Origin: an uncultured Bacilli bacterium | GTDB lineage: Bacteria > Bacillota_I > Bacilli_A > RF39 > UBA660 | Direction: 5' to 3' | Length of the DNA stretch: 7,625 nucleotides | Assembly (NCBI GenBank): GCA_934130265.1 | Contig: CAKOYC010000053.1 | Span: forward strand, 1 to 7,625 | The notes under the pieces: generated by a model | Told to the model about the DNA's origin: nothing | What the model saw: the letters and a program-made list of their open reading frames with translations, nothing else | The model's database searches: none | Made by a program: the position numbers and the translations under genes | In this document: piece by piece, positions 1 through 5,470 of the stretch | How positions within the stretch are numbered: position 1 is the stretch's first letter | How the letters are laid out: each line of letters begins with the position of its first letter

Positions 1-21
1 CATTTGAATATCAGATGCTTT

Positions 22-44
22 CCCTTCTATTATAATTAGAAGGG
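22..44 (+). promoter_or_regulatory. Leader hairpin abutting the small-peptide ribosome binding site
   Basis: CCCTTCTA (22-29) and TAGAAGGG (37-44) form a perfect 8-bp stem with a 7-nt loop, TTATAAT. The right arm runs into the SD: bases 40-51 match the ideal AAAGGAGGTGAT at 10 of 12 positions, and the hairpin covers the first five of them. Folding would leave GGTGAT (46-51) accessible but weaken initiation, a usual device in type I toxin leaders. The loop contains TATAAT, but no acceptable -35 lies 16-18 bp upstream, so I do not read it as a -10 box. The promoter of this transcript is probably left of the window. Confidence 0.6.
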
Positions 45-55
45 TGGTGATACTT

Positions 56-127
56 ATGACAAAAAGACAAAGTTTTGTTGTAATATTACTATTATTTATA
101 ATAATATTTACTTTATTATATAGATAA
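56..127 (+). CDS. Candidate type I toxin: 23-residue hydrophobic peptide
   Basis: This ORF has ATG at 56, TAA at 125-127 and 23 codons. The peptide starts MTKRQSF, continues with an uninterrupted hydrophobic stretch rich in V, I, L and F (residues about 7-21, including VVILLLFIIIF) and ends TLLYR. That is one short transmembrane helix with positive charges at both ends. The SD AAGGGTGGTGAT (40-51) is one of the strongest in the window and is well spaced from the ATG, which argues that the ORF is translated. Small charged-hydrophobic-charged peptides of this kind insert into and depolarise the membrane in type I toxin-antitoxin systems (Fst, TxpA, BsrG and others). The convergent antisense RNA and the repeats around it support that reading. 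The peptide matches no family I can name, and it could instead be a small membrane-protein regulator. Confidence 0.6.
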   Translation: MTKRQSFVVILLLFIIIFTLLYR

Positions 128-167
128 AAAAATAGCATCTGATTCAACTATTGTTGAATTCAGATGC
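126..167 (-). terminator. Intrinsic terminator of the antisense RNA
   Basis: GCATCTGATTCAAC (135-148) pairs with GTTGAATTCAGATGC (153-167) over 14 bp with one bulged A and a TATT loop. On the minus strand the stem is followed by TATTTTTTTATC (seven T, complement of 126-132). On the plus strand the bases after the stem (AAACCACAAAA) carry no T-run, so termination is expected only for minus-strand transcripts. The A-run directly follows the peptide stop codon. Confidence 0.75.
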
Positions 168-188
168 AAACCACAAAATATGGGAAAG

Positions 189-222
189 CATCTGATTGCC
201 TAAATCAAATGTATCCTTTTTT
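189..222 (+). terminator. Weak candidate terminator of the small-peptide mRNA
   Basis: CATCTGATT (189-197) and AATCAAATG (203-211) form a 9-position stem with one C-A mismatch and a GCCTA loop. A T-run (six T, 217-222) starts five bases after the stem. The mismatch and the gap make it a poor intrinsic terminator, but it is the only plus-strand candidate between the peptide stop and the next gene. The same DNA gives a fully paired stem (one G-U) in the antisense RNA. Confidence 0.35.
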
Positions 223-251
223 ATTGTATGAAGTTTCCTTCATCTATATTC

Positions 252-280
252 ATTCTATCATAGAATGATAACTATAACAA
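252..280 (-). promoter_or_regulatory. Minus-strand promoter of the putative antisense RNA
   Basis: Read on the minus strand there is TTGTTA (complement of 275-280), a 17-bp spacer and TAGAAT (complement of 252-257). TGA directly in front of the -10 makes it an extended -10. The expected start is near 244-245. The -10 lies inside the inverted repeat CATTCTA-TCA-TAGAATG (251-267), which could be an operator or simply a coincidence of AT-rich sequence. No minus-strand ORF follows, so the product should be a non-coding RNA. Confidence 0.6.
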
Positions 281-324
281 TTATTAATAAAAATTTGTAT
301 TTTTCTCGTATGAACAATAAAACT

Positions 325-353
325 TTGCTTTTTATTCAAATATATAGTAAAAT
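325..353 (+). promoter_or_regulatory. Promoter of the ABC-F gene
   Basis: TTGCTT (325-330), a 17-bp spacer and TAAAAT (348-353) precede the ABC-F start. The expected start near 360 gives a leader of under 20 nt containing only the SD GGGAG (365-369), seven bases before ATG 377. There is thus no room for the long attenuator leader often found before antibiotic-inducible ABC-F genes, which suggests housekeeping expression. Confidence 0.6.
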
Positions 354-376
354 TAAGAAAGTTTGGGAGTGATTAT

Positions 377-1957
377 ATGTTACAAGTAAATAATGTTAGT
401 TTGAGATTTGGGAAAAGGACTTTATTTGAAAACGTTAACTTAAAATTTGTAGATGGAGCTTGTTATGGATTAATTGGTGCTAATGGAGCAGGAAAAAGTA
501 CCTTTTTAAAGTTATTAACAGGAGAGTTAGAAACTACTACTGGAGATATTACTACAGGAAAAAATGAAAGAATATCTGTTTTAAAACAAGACCACTATCA
601 GTTTGATGATATGCGTGTTTTAGATGTAGTTATTATGGGAAATGATAAACTATATAAAATAATGAAAGAAAAAGAAGAGTTATATTCGCATACTGAGTTT
701 ACCGAAGAAGATGGTTATCGTCTAGCAGATTTGGAAGCAGAGTTTTTAGATATGGATGGTTGGAATGCTGAAAATGATGCAGCTATTTTACTAAATAATT
801 TAGGTATAAAAGATGAATATTATGATAAAAAGATGAGTGAAATACCAGTTAAGTTAAGAGTAAAAGTACTACTTGCTTCTGCTCTTTTTGGTAATCCTGA
901 TATTTTATTACTAGATGAACCTACTAACAGTTTAGATTTAGATGCTATTAATTGGTTAGAAGAATTCTTGATAAACTTTCCTAATACTGTAATAGTAGTC
1001 AGTCATGATAGATATTTCCTAAATAAAGTATGTACGCATATTGTTGATATTGATTTTGGTAAGATGAAAATGTACATTGGTAATTATGACTTTTGGTATC
1101 AATCAAGTGAGTTGGCTCTTAAACAAATGAAAGAATCTAATAAGAAAAAAGAAGAAAAAATTAAAGAATTACAAGATTTTATTGCAAGATTTTCTGCTAA
1201 TGCATCTAAGAGTAAACAAGCAACCTCAAGAAAAAAGATGCTTGAGAAAATTGAACTAGATGAGATTGTACCATCTTCTAGGAAGTATCCATTTATTGAG
1301 TTTAAGATAACTAAACAAGTAGGTAAAGAAATACTAAAGGTAGAAAACTTAATAAAAGAAGTAGATGGAGTAAAAGTTCTAAATAAAATATCATTTACAG
1401 TTTTAAAAGGTGATAAGATAGCAATTGTATCTAATAATGATTTAGCAAAGACAACACTATTTAACATTTTAGCTGGAGTAGAGAAGTTTGATAAGGGACA
1501 AGTTCTATTTGGAAAGACTATTTCCCCAGCTTATCTTCCTCAAGATAATAGCTCTTATTTTGTAAAAGATGAAAGTATTCTTGACTGGATTAAACAATAT
1601 AAAAAAGTAGATGATGATACTGAGTTAAGAGGTTTCTTAGGAAGAATGTTGTTCTCTAAAGAAGACGTGTTTAAAAAAGTAAACGTCTTATCAGGTGGAG
1701 AAAAAGCAAGATGTATGCTTAGTAAAATGATGTTAGAAGAACCAAACTTCTTAATACTAGATGAACCAACTAACCATTTAGATTTAGAGAGCATTACTTC
1801 ATTAAATAAAGGATTGGAAAACTTTGAAGGAGAGTTAATATTAACTTCACGTGACCATGAACTTAATCAGACAGTATGTAATAGAATAATTGAAATTAAA
1901 GAAGATGGTAGTATAATTGATAGAAGACTAACATTCGATGAATATTTTAACCAGTAG
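377..1957 (+). CDS. ABC-F family ATP-binding protein, YkpA/YbiT type
   Basis: This is a cytoplasmic ribosome-associated ATPase with two ABC domains and no membrane segment. ABC-F proteins enter the ribosomal E site and act on the peptidyl-tRNA to relieve stalls or assist translation. Domain 1 has Walker A GANGAGKST (34-42), Walker B with catalytic Glu ILLLDE (176-181) and switch SHD (209-211). The charged interdomain linker at about 238-305 is the P-site tRNA interaction motif, rich in K and E. Domain 2 has an intact signature LSGGEK (438-443) and FLILDEPTNHLD (458-469). Length (526 aa) and phrases such as NNVSLRF, CYGLIGANGAGKSTFLK and LGRMLFS fit Bacillus YkpA. Odd points: signature 1 is degraded (SEIPVKLR, 154-161), Walker A 2 reads SNNDLAKTT (352-360), and switch 2 is SRD with Arg492 replacing His. 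Some of these may be family traits. The gene has its own promoter and terminator. Confidence 0.93.
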   Translation: MLQVNNVSLRFGKRTLFENVNLKFVDGACYGLIGANGAGKSTFLKLLTGELETTTGDITTGKNERISVLKQDHYQFDDMRVLDVVIMGNDKLYKIMKEKEELYSHTEFTEEDGYRLADLEAEFLDMDGWNAENDAAILLNNLGIKDEYYDKKMSEIPVKLRVKVLLASALFGNPDILLLDEPTNSLDLDAINWLEEFLINFPNTVIVVSHDRYFLNKVCTHIVDIDFGKMKMYIGNYDFWYQSSELALKQMKESNKKKEEKIKELQDFIARFSANASKSKQATSRKKMLEKIELDEIVPSSRKYPFIEFKITKQVGKEILKVENLIKEVDGVKVLNKISFTVLKGDKIAIVSNNDLAKTTLFNILAGVEKFDKGQVLFGKTISPAYLPQDNSSYFVKDESILDWIKQYKKVDDDTELRGFLGRMLFSKEDVFKKVNVLSGGEKARCMLSKMMLEEPNFLILDEPTNHLDLESITSLNKGLENFEGELILTSRDHELNQTVCNRIIEIKEDGSIIDRRLTFDEYFNQ

Positions 1958-1965
1958 TTTACGTT

Positions 1966-2005
1966 AAAAGACAATTATAATTAGATAAAAAGTTGTCTTT
2001 TTTTT
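1966..2005 (+). terminator. Intrinsic terminator after the ABC-F gene
   Basis: AAAAGACAA (1966-1974) pairs with TTGTCTTTT (1993-2001) around an 18-nt loop. It is followed by an unbroken T-run to 2005. It begins nine bases after the ABC-F stop codon. Confidence 0.8.
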
Positions 2006-2021
2006 ATTTGTAGATTATTAT
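1993..2021 (+). promoter_or_regulatory. Possible promoter of the 2041 operon, overlapping the upstream terminator
   Basis: TTGTCT (1993-1998), 17 bp and TATTAT (2016-2021) match the vegetative consensus at 4/6 and 5/6 positions. The -35 would be the right arm of the ABC-F terminator and the T-run would sit in the spacer. The SD AGGAGA (2028-2033) follows at once, giving a leader of about 13 nt. No other promoter fits in the 83-bp gap, but AT-rich DNA yields such matches easily. Confidence 0.4.
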
Positions 2022-2040
2022 TAAATTAGGAGATGAAAAT

Positions 2041-2829
2041 ATGGAAAAGAAAAATAATGGAGTTGTTATATTTCTAATAGTAGTAGTAGTTATATTACTT
2101 GGTTATATTGGTTATATTAGCTTTGGTAAAGTTACTAATAAGAATGAAACAGTATCTAGTGATAAGGAAAGAGTTGACTCAGGTAGTAAAAACACCTCAA
2201 CTAAAGAAGAAACATTAGATGTTAATAGTAGTTTAGTACAAGATTTATATAATAAAGTAGTACTAACAGGGGACTCTTACTATAAATATTGGTTTTATAA
2301 TAATTCTGATAATTATCAAGTAAGTAGTGCTAATGAATCTAGTAAAATGGCTTTAGTTTACCATAATTTAAAGAAGTCTGATTTTACTACTATTCAAAAT
2401 ACAACAGGTATCAATAAAAATATTACTTTGAATAATAATAATTATACATTACAAGAAAGTAGTTCTACTGGATTTATTCCATATGAAAGAGTAGAACATA
2501 CTTATAAGGAGTTGTTTGGTAGCAGTGATACACTTAATAAAAGTGAACCTATGCGAGTAGGAGCACTTATAACTGAATACTATATCTATGATGCAAGTGT
2601 TAATGGCTATGTAGATTATTTAACAGTTGGTGGTGGAGCTACTGGTAGTTTCTATCATGGAGAGGTTATTAATGCTAAAAAAACAGGCGATACTATTGTA
2701 ATAACGGAGAAAGTAGATTTTTCAGAAAATGATGATGGAACAGGAAAAATAACATCTACTACAAATTATCAATATACTTTTAAATTGTCAGGTGATACTT
2801 ACTCATTTGTATCAAGAGTTAAGATATGA
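2041..2829 (+). CDS. Membrane-anchored extracytoplasmic protein of unknown function
   Basis: This 262-residue protein is not assigned to a family. Residues 1-6 are basic and 7-28 form one transmembrane helix (GVVIFLIVVVVILLGYIGY). There is no convincing signal-peptidase site or lipobox, so it is most likely a type II anchor with the rest outside. A polar S/T/N/K-rich linker (about 30-62) leads to a domain with alternating aromatic and polar residues, many Tyr and Asn and no cysteine, typical of a beta-rich cell-surface fold. The repeated pattern near the end (residues about 205-260: GEVINAKKTGDTIVITEKVDF, then YQYTFKLSGDTYSFVSRVKI, each quoted in part) resembles strands of a lipocalin-like or NTF2-like sheet, but this is only an impression. 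The SD AGGAGA supports ATG 2041. The stop overlaps the start of the DUF3592 gene (ATGA), so the two are probably made together and may interact. Confidence 0.8.
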   Translation: MEKKNNGVVIFLIVVVVILLGYIGYISFGKVTNKNETVSSDKERVDSGSKNTSTKEETLDVNSSLVQDLYNKVVLTGDSYYKYWFYNNSDNYQVSSANESSKMALVYHNLKKSDFTTIQNTTGINKNITLNNNNYTLQESSSTGFIPYERVEHTYKELFGSSDTLNKSEPMRVGALITEYYIYDASVNGYVDYLTVGGGATGSFYHGEVINAKKTGDTIVITEKVDFSENDDGTGKITSTTNYQYTFKLSGDTYSFVSRVKI

Positions 2830-3434
2830 AAGTAGAAACAAAACCTAGTACACAAATACTTTTATGTGTATTAGTCTTTTTGTTAGGGGTAGGATTATTA
2901 GTATACTCTATAAAATATACAAAGGACTATAATTATAAACAAAGTACATATAAAGATGTAAGTGGAATAGTAACTAATACTGATACGAAGGAAGAAAATG
3001 GAACAGAGACAACAGATATTACTGTTGAATATGAAGTTGATGGAAAAGTTTATCATGCTTATACTACTTTATCTTCATATGAAGTTTATGTTGAAGGATC
3101 AACTATCAATTTTAAATATAATCCTGATAATCCAGAGAATGTTATATGGAAACATGATGCTAAAGCAAAGATTCTTTTTCCTATAGTTGCTATTGTTTTT
3201 ATGATAGCTGGTATTATAGGGATAATAAGAAGTAGTAAAATGTTAATGGCAGAAGGTAATAATATTTCAAATGTGGATCATAATAATTTTGAAAAGGTAA
3301 ATAGTATGATAACACCAGTTGAAAATACTTATCAGCCTATGGATAATATGAGTCTTATTAATAGTCAGAAAGAAGAAGTTAAACCAGTAGAAGAGACTAA
3401 ACCAACGGCATTAGAAGATATTTATAAAAATTAA
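2826..3434 (+). CDS. DUF3592 family two-TM membrane protein
   Basis: This is a 202-residue protein with TM1 at about 10-29 (ILLCVLVFLLGVGLLVYSI) and TM2 at about 116-135 (ILFPIVAIVFMIAGIIGII). Between them is an extracytoplasmic domain whose layout is that of DUF3592: GIVTNTDTKE, then ITVEYEVDGKVYHAYTT, then INFKYNPDNPENVIW, with the typical YNP-NP near residues 98-103. The polar tail (136-202), rich in N, E and P, would be cytoplasmic. DUF3592 proteins have no established biochemical role; they are common as small membrane proteins in Bacillota. The start codon overlaps the upstream stop as ATGA and has only a weak purine stretch before it, which fits translational coupling to the 2041 gene. 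Family assignment is from the recognised pattern, not a profile search. Confidence 0.8.
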   Translation: MKVETKPSTQILLCVLVFLLGVGLLVYSIKYTKDYNYKQSTYKDVSGIVTNTDTKEENGTETTDITVEYEVDGKVYHAYTTLSSYEVYVEGSTINFKYNPDNPENVIWKHDAKAKILFPIVAIVFMIAGIIGIIRSSKMLMAEGNNISNVDHNNFEKVNSMITPVENTYQPMDNMSLINSQKEEVKPVEETKPTALEDIYKN

Positions 3435-3465
3435 AAGAATAACTGATTTTTTCGGTTATTCTTTT
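3433..3465. terminator. Bidirectional terminator between convergent operons
   Basis: AAAAGAATAACTGA (3433-3446) and TCGGTTATTCTTTT (3452-3465) form a 14-bp stem with one G-T pair and a five-T loop. A-run and T-run flank it symmetrically, so it can stop transcription from both sides. It takes in the last two bases of the DUF3592 stop codon (3432-3434) and the whole stop codon of the minus-strand activase gene (3456-3458). Confidence 0.85.
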
Positions 3466-4403
3466 ACTGTTAAGGCCCCTTTTGGACAACGGTTTCCCCA
3501 AGTATCTAGTATTTTTCCATTCTTTTTTACTATAATTATTTCACAGTGATTAGGACATCCCTTACAAGTGATACCACTGGTTTCAAACTTAGCATCCCGT
3601 ACTTTAAAATTAAATTTCTTCTTTATTCCACTTTTCTTAGCAAGAATAGCACTACCTAAAGCTCCCATTAAATGCCCATTATCATCAACGATTATGTCTT
3701 CCTTTAATAAATCTTCAAAAGCTTTCTTTACACCAATATTTTTACTAACTCCACCTTGGAAGATAATAGGACCTTCTATTTTTTTACCCTTTGCTACATT
3801 ATTTAAATAATTACTTGCTACACTGTAACAAAGACCAGCGATTATATCATTCTTTTGATAACCCATTTGTAATTTGTGAACTAAGTCACTTTCGGCAAAG
3901 ACAGTACATCTTGCTGCAATACTAGTTGGATTCTTACTAGTAAGAGCAATTGGTCCAAAGTCTTTAACGTCAAGTCCTAATCTCTTAGCTTGACTAGATA
4001 AGAAACTACCAGTACCAGCAGCACATAAAGTATTCATTGCATAATCAGTAACTATCTTATTATCTAGTAAAATTATCTTAGAATCTTGTCCACCAATTTC
4101 TAGAATAGTTCTAATATCAGGATACCTAGATAAAGTGCCAATAGCATGAGCGGTTATTTCATTTTTAATACTAACTGCTTCTAACATGGTACCAATTAAC
4201 TTTCTAGCAGAACCAGTAGTACCAACTCCTAATATCTTTATATCTTTACAATCTTTTTCTAATTCTTTTAAAACCTTTTTAACAGCTTTAACTGGATCAC
4301 CTTCAGTCCATAAATAACTACTAGCTATTATATTATTATCTTCATCAATTACTACACCTTTAGTAGAAATAGAACCAATATCAATACCTAAATAACCAGT
4401 CAT
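3456..4403 (-). CDS. BadF/HgdC-type ATPase activase with C-terminal four-Cys motif
   Basis: This 315-residue protein belongs to the acetate/sugar kinase-actin fold group. Motifs: DIGSISTKG (8-16, phosphate 1), IGGQDSK (103-109, phosphate 2) and FQGGVSKN (215-222, adenosine). Cys127 (TLCAAGTG) and Cys166 (AARCTVFAESD) lie where HgdC-type activases bind one [4Fe-4S] cluster between two subunits. Family members hydrolyse ATP to push an electron into a partner dehydratase or reductase. After about residue 260, where HgdC ends, there is an extra segment with Cys280-x2-Cys283-x3-Cys287 and a GNRC motif (Cys306), which looks like a second metal site and matches the linker of the giant fused activase-related proteins. 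The ATG has SD GGGAGGG (complement of 4410-4416) and sits two bases after the upstream stop. Its partners are probably the two upstream genes. The natural acceptor reaction is unknown. Confidence 0.88.
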   Translation of the reverse strand: MTGYLGIDIGSISTKGVVIDEDNNIIASSYLWTEGDPVKAVKKVLKELEKDCKDIKILGVGTTGSARKLIGTMLEAVSIKNEITAHAIGTLSRYPDIRTILEIGGQDSKIILLDNKIVTDYAMNTLCAAGTGSFLSSQAKRLGLDVKDFGPIALTSKNPTSIAARCTVFAESDLVHKLQMGYQKNDIIAGLCYSVASNYLNNVAKGKKIEGPIIFQGGVSKNIGVKKAFEDLLKEDIIVDDNGHLMGALGSAILAKKSGIKKKFNFKVRDAKFETSGITCKGCPNHCEIIIVKKNGKILDTWGNRCPKGALTVKE

Positions 4404-4405
4404 TA

Positions 4406-5470
4406 TTATCCCTCCCTCTTAAAATTTAATAAATCATAAAATGCTTCTAATCTAGTCTTTATTCCATCTAAACCACTTTGTTCATCAAAAGAGAAAAAAG
4501 TAATAGGAATATTTAAATCTTTAGCTTCCTTAATCATAATTGGAATAGCTCCTATTTCTGGAGTACATCCTGTTGGTTTAGTATGAATAACACCATCAAA
4601 GTAATGTCTTTTTAAATAATTAATTCGATAGACATTATCAAGTCCATCTGCACCTAAAGTATATTTACAGTACTTTCTAATTCTAAATTTCATAAACGGA
4701 AGTAAAAACTTCTTTTGCCATAAAAGGTAACTAATATTAGTAAATCTTTTAATCTCTATATGATAACTTGCTAAAGTCTTTTCAAGTTCATAGTTAGAAT
4801 ATGGCTCCATAGCTGTATAAAGTTCCCCAATAATACCTACTTTTAAACAATCTTTTGGTTTATTAATAGGAATAGTCTTTAAATATCTTAGAGAATCTTT
4901 ATATATCTTTCTAATAGCAAATATACCTTTAGCATTATTACATTCACTAATAAATCTATTCTTTAATCTTAGAAAAGAACCTTTATTTTTCTCAAAACCA
5001 ATTCTTTTTCTAATTTCTATATCTAGTTTATCTAAATAATTAATATATAAAAGAGTAGATAGTCCTTCATGAATAAAATCTCGTTTAGTAAGAGTAGGAT
5101 TTAACTTCTTAAAGATAGTAAATACTTCCTTAAAATTTAAACTATCACCACCAATTATTTGAATAAACTCAAAGTTATATCCTAAGTCTTTTAAAATAGT
5201 TTCTTGTACTTCTGCATAATATCGATATCTACATCCTCCTCCTGCTTGTAATAAAACATTAGCTCCCATATCTAAGGCTTCTATAAAGTTACCTAAATTA
5301 TATTTAAAAGGGATACAAACAGAATCAGGTGAATACTTACTACCTAAATCAATAGTCTTTCTAGTAATAGGTGGAGTATCAATTACTTCTAAGTTAGTAA
5401 CTCTTCTTAAAAACTTACCAATTGGATGTTTATAATCACCTAATTGAGGAAAAGCTAGTACCTTTTTCAA
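4406..5470 (-). CDS. COG3581-like, HgdB-related iron-sulfur subunit ('CoA protein activase')
   Basis: This 354-residue protein has the pattern of COG3581, distant relatives of the HgdB/HgdC dehydratase subunits that occur next to or fused with BadF-type activases. Candidate cluster ligands lie at family-typical places: Cys52 (DSVCIPFKYNLGNF), Cys80 (QAGGGCRYRYY) and Cys302 (KPTGCTPEIGAIP). The end, FDEQSGLDGIKTRLEAF (329-344 region), is the shared C-terminal signature and also resembles the end of the upstream gene product, suggesting paralogous halves. A basic insert (about 150-200) separates the two lobes. The start is TTG at 5470, chosen because AAAGGAGG lies nine bases upstream and the protein begins MKKVLAFPQLGDY. 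The frame overlaps the upstream stop (TTGA). Role: probably the electron-accepting partner of the activase; no reaction is established. Confidence 0.8.
   Translation of the reverse strand: MKKVLAFPQLGDYKHPIGKFLRRVTNLEVIDTPPITRKTIDLGSKYSPDSVCIPFKYNLGNFIEALDMGANVLLQAGGGCRYRYYAEVQETILKDLGYNFEFIQIIGGDSLNFKEVFTIFKKLNPTLTKRDFIHEGLSTLLYINYLDKLDIEIRKRIGFEKNKGSFLRLKNRFISECNNAKGIFAIRKIYKDSLRYLKTIPINKPKDCLKVGIIGELYTAMEPYSNYELEKTLASYHIEIKRFTNISYLLWQKKFLLPFMKFRIRKYCKYTLGADGLDNVYRINYLKRHYFDGVIHTKPTGCTPEIGAIPIMIKEAKDLNIPITFFSFDEQSGLDGIKTRLEAFYDLLNFKREG

Larger units (their letters stand above)
11..195. repeat. Four copies of octamer GCATCTGA/TCAGATGC in alternating orientation
   Basis: TCAGATGC lies at 11-18 and 160-167, and its reverse complement GCATCTGA at 135-142 and 188-195. 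Longer units built on it are the direct repeat TTGAATATCAGATGC (4-18) / TTGAATTCAGATGC (154-167) and the direct repeat AGCATCTGATT (134-144 / 187-197). They surround the 23-codon ORF, with one copy upstream and three downstream, and supply the arms of every major hairpin in the region. The layout looks like pairing sites for an mRNA and its antisense RNA rather than a mobile-element end, since no transposase or target duplication is visible. Confidence 0.8.
10..196. repeat. 15-bp perfect inverted repeat bracketing the small peptide ORF
   Basis: ATCAGATGCTTTCCC at 10-24 is the exact reverse complement of GGGAAAGCATCTGAT at 182-196. In a plus-strand transcript the 5' leader could therefore pair with the 3' untranslated region over 15 bp. 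The last three bases of the left arm (CCC, 22-24) are also the first bases of the leader hairpin at 22-44, so the two structures exclude each other in part. Long-range 5'-3' pairing of this kind is known from type I toxin mRNAs such as hok, where it keeps the message inactive until the 3' end is trimmed. Applying that mechanism here is inference. Confidence 0.75.
126..245 (-). ncRNA. Putative antisense RNA (antitoxin) to the small-peptide mRNA
   Basis: A minus-strand promoter at 252-280 would start an RNA near 244-245. The RNA would begin with a hairpin made by the perfect palindrome at 228-243 (ATGAAG, GAAA tetraloop, CTTCAT), followed by a second stem (203-211 with 189-197, nine pairs with one G-U) and a terminator hairpin (135-148 with 153-167). 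It would end in the U-run complementary to A126-A132. Predicted length is about 120 nt. It is fully complementary to the 3' part of the peptide mRNA, and its segment GCATCTGAATTCAA can also pair with the mRNA leader at 4-18 with one bulge. Tail-to-tail antisense RNAs of this size are the antitoxins of type I systems. There is no transcript evidence, so existence is inferred from promoter, structure and terminator. Confidence 0.55.

Noticed and set aside
10..196. Insertion-sequence ends or MITE bounded by the 15-bp inverted repeats
   Set aside because: No target-site duplication is seen and the element would hold only the peptide ORF and its antisense unit; a left neighbour is missing, so it is not fully excluded.
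179..203. Seven-codon ORF (ATG at 180) in the peptide 3' region
   Set aside because: It has no SD and lies in bases committed to RNA structure.
1..280. CRISPR-like reading of the repeated octamers
   Set aside because: The units are short, irregularly spaced and in alternating orientation, with no uniform spacers; RNA pairing explains them better.
1099..1467. 122-codon minus-strand ORF inside the ABC-F gene
   Set aside because: It lies wholly antisense to a well-supported domain region, has no SD of note and its product is an S/L/I/F-rich mirror of the K/E/N-rich linker.
1555..1794. 79-codon minus-strand ORF
   Set aside because: Antisense shadow of the second ABC domain, with no promoter or recognisable protein features.
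2998..3186. 62-codon plus-strand ORF in another frame of the DUF3592 gene
   Set aside because: Fully embedded in a supported gene; its hydrophobic look comes from frame-shifted AT-rich codons.
3568..3810. 80-codon plus-strand ORF antisense to the activase gene
   Set aside because: It overlaps the conserved adenosine motif region of the activase; no SD or promoter.
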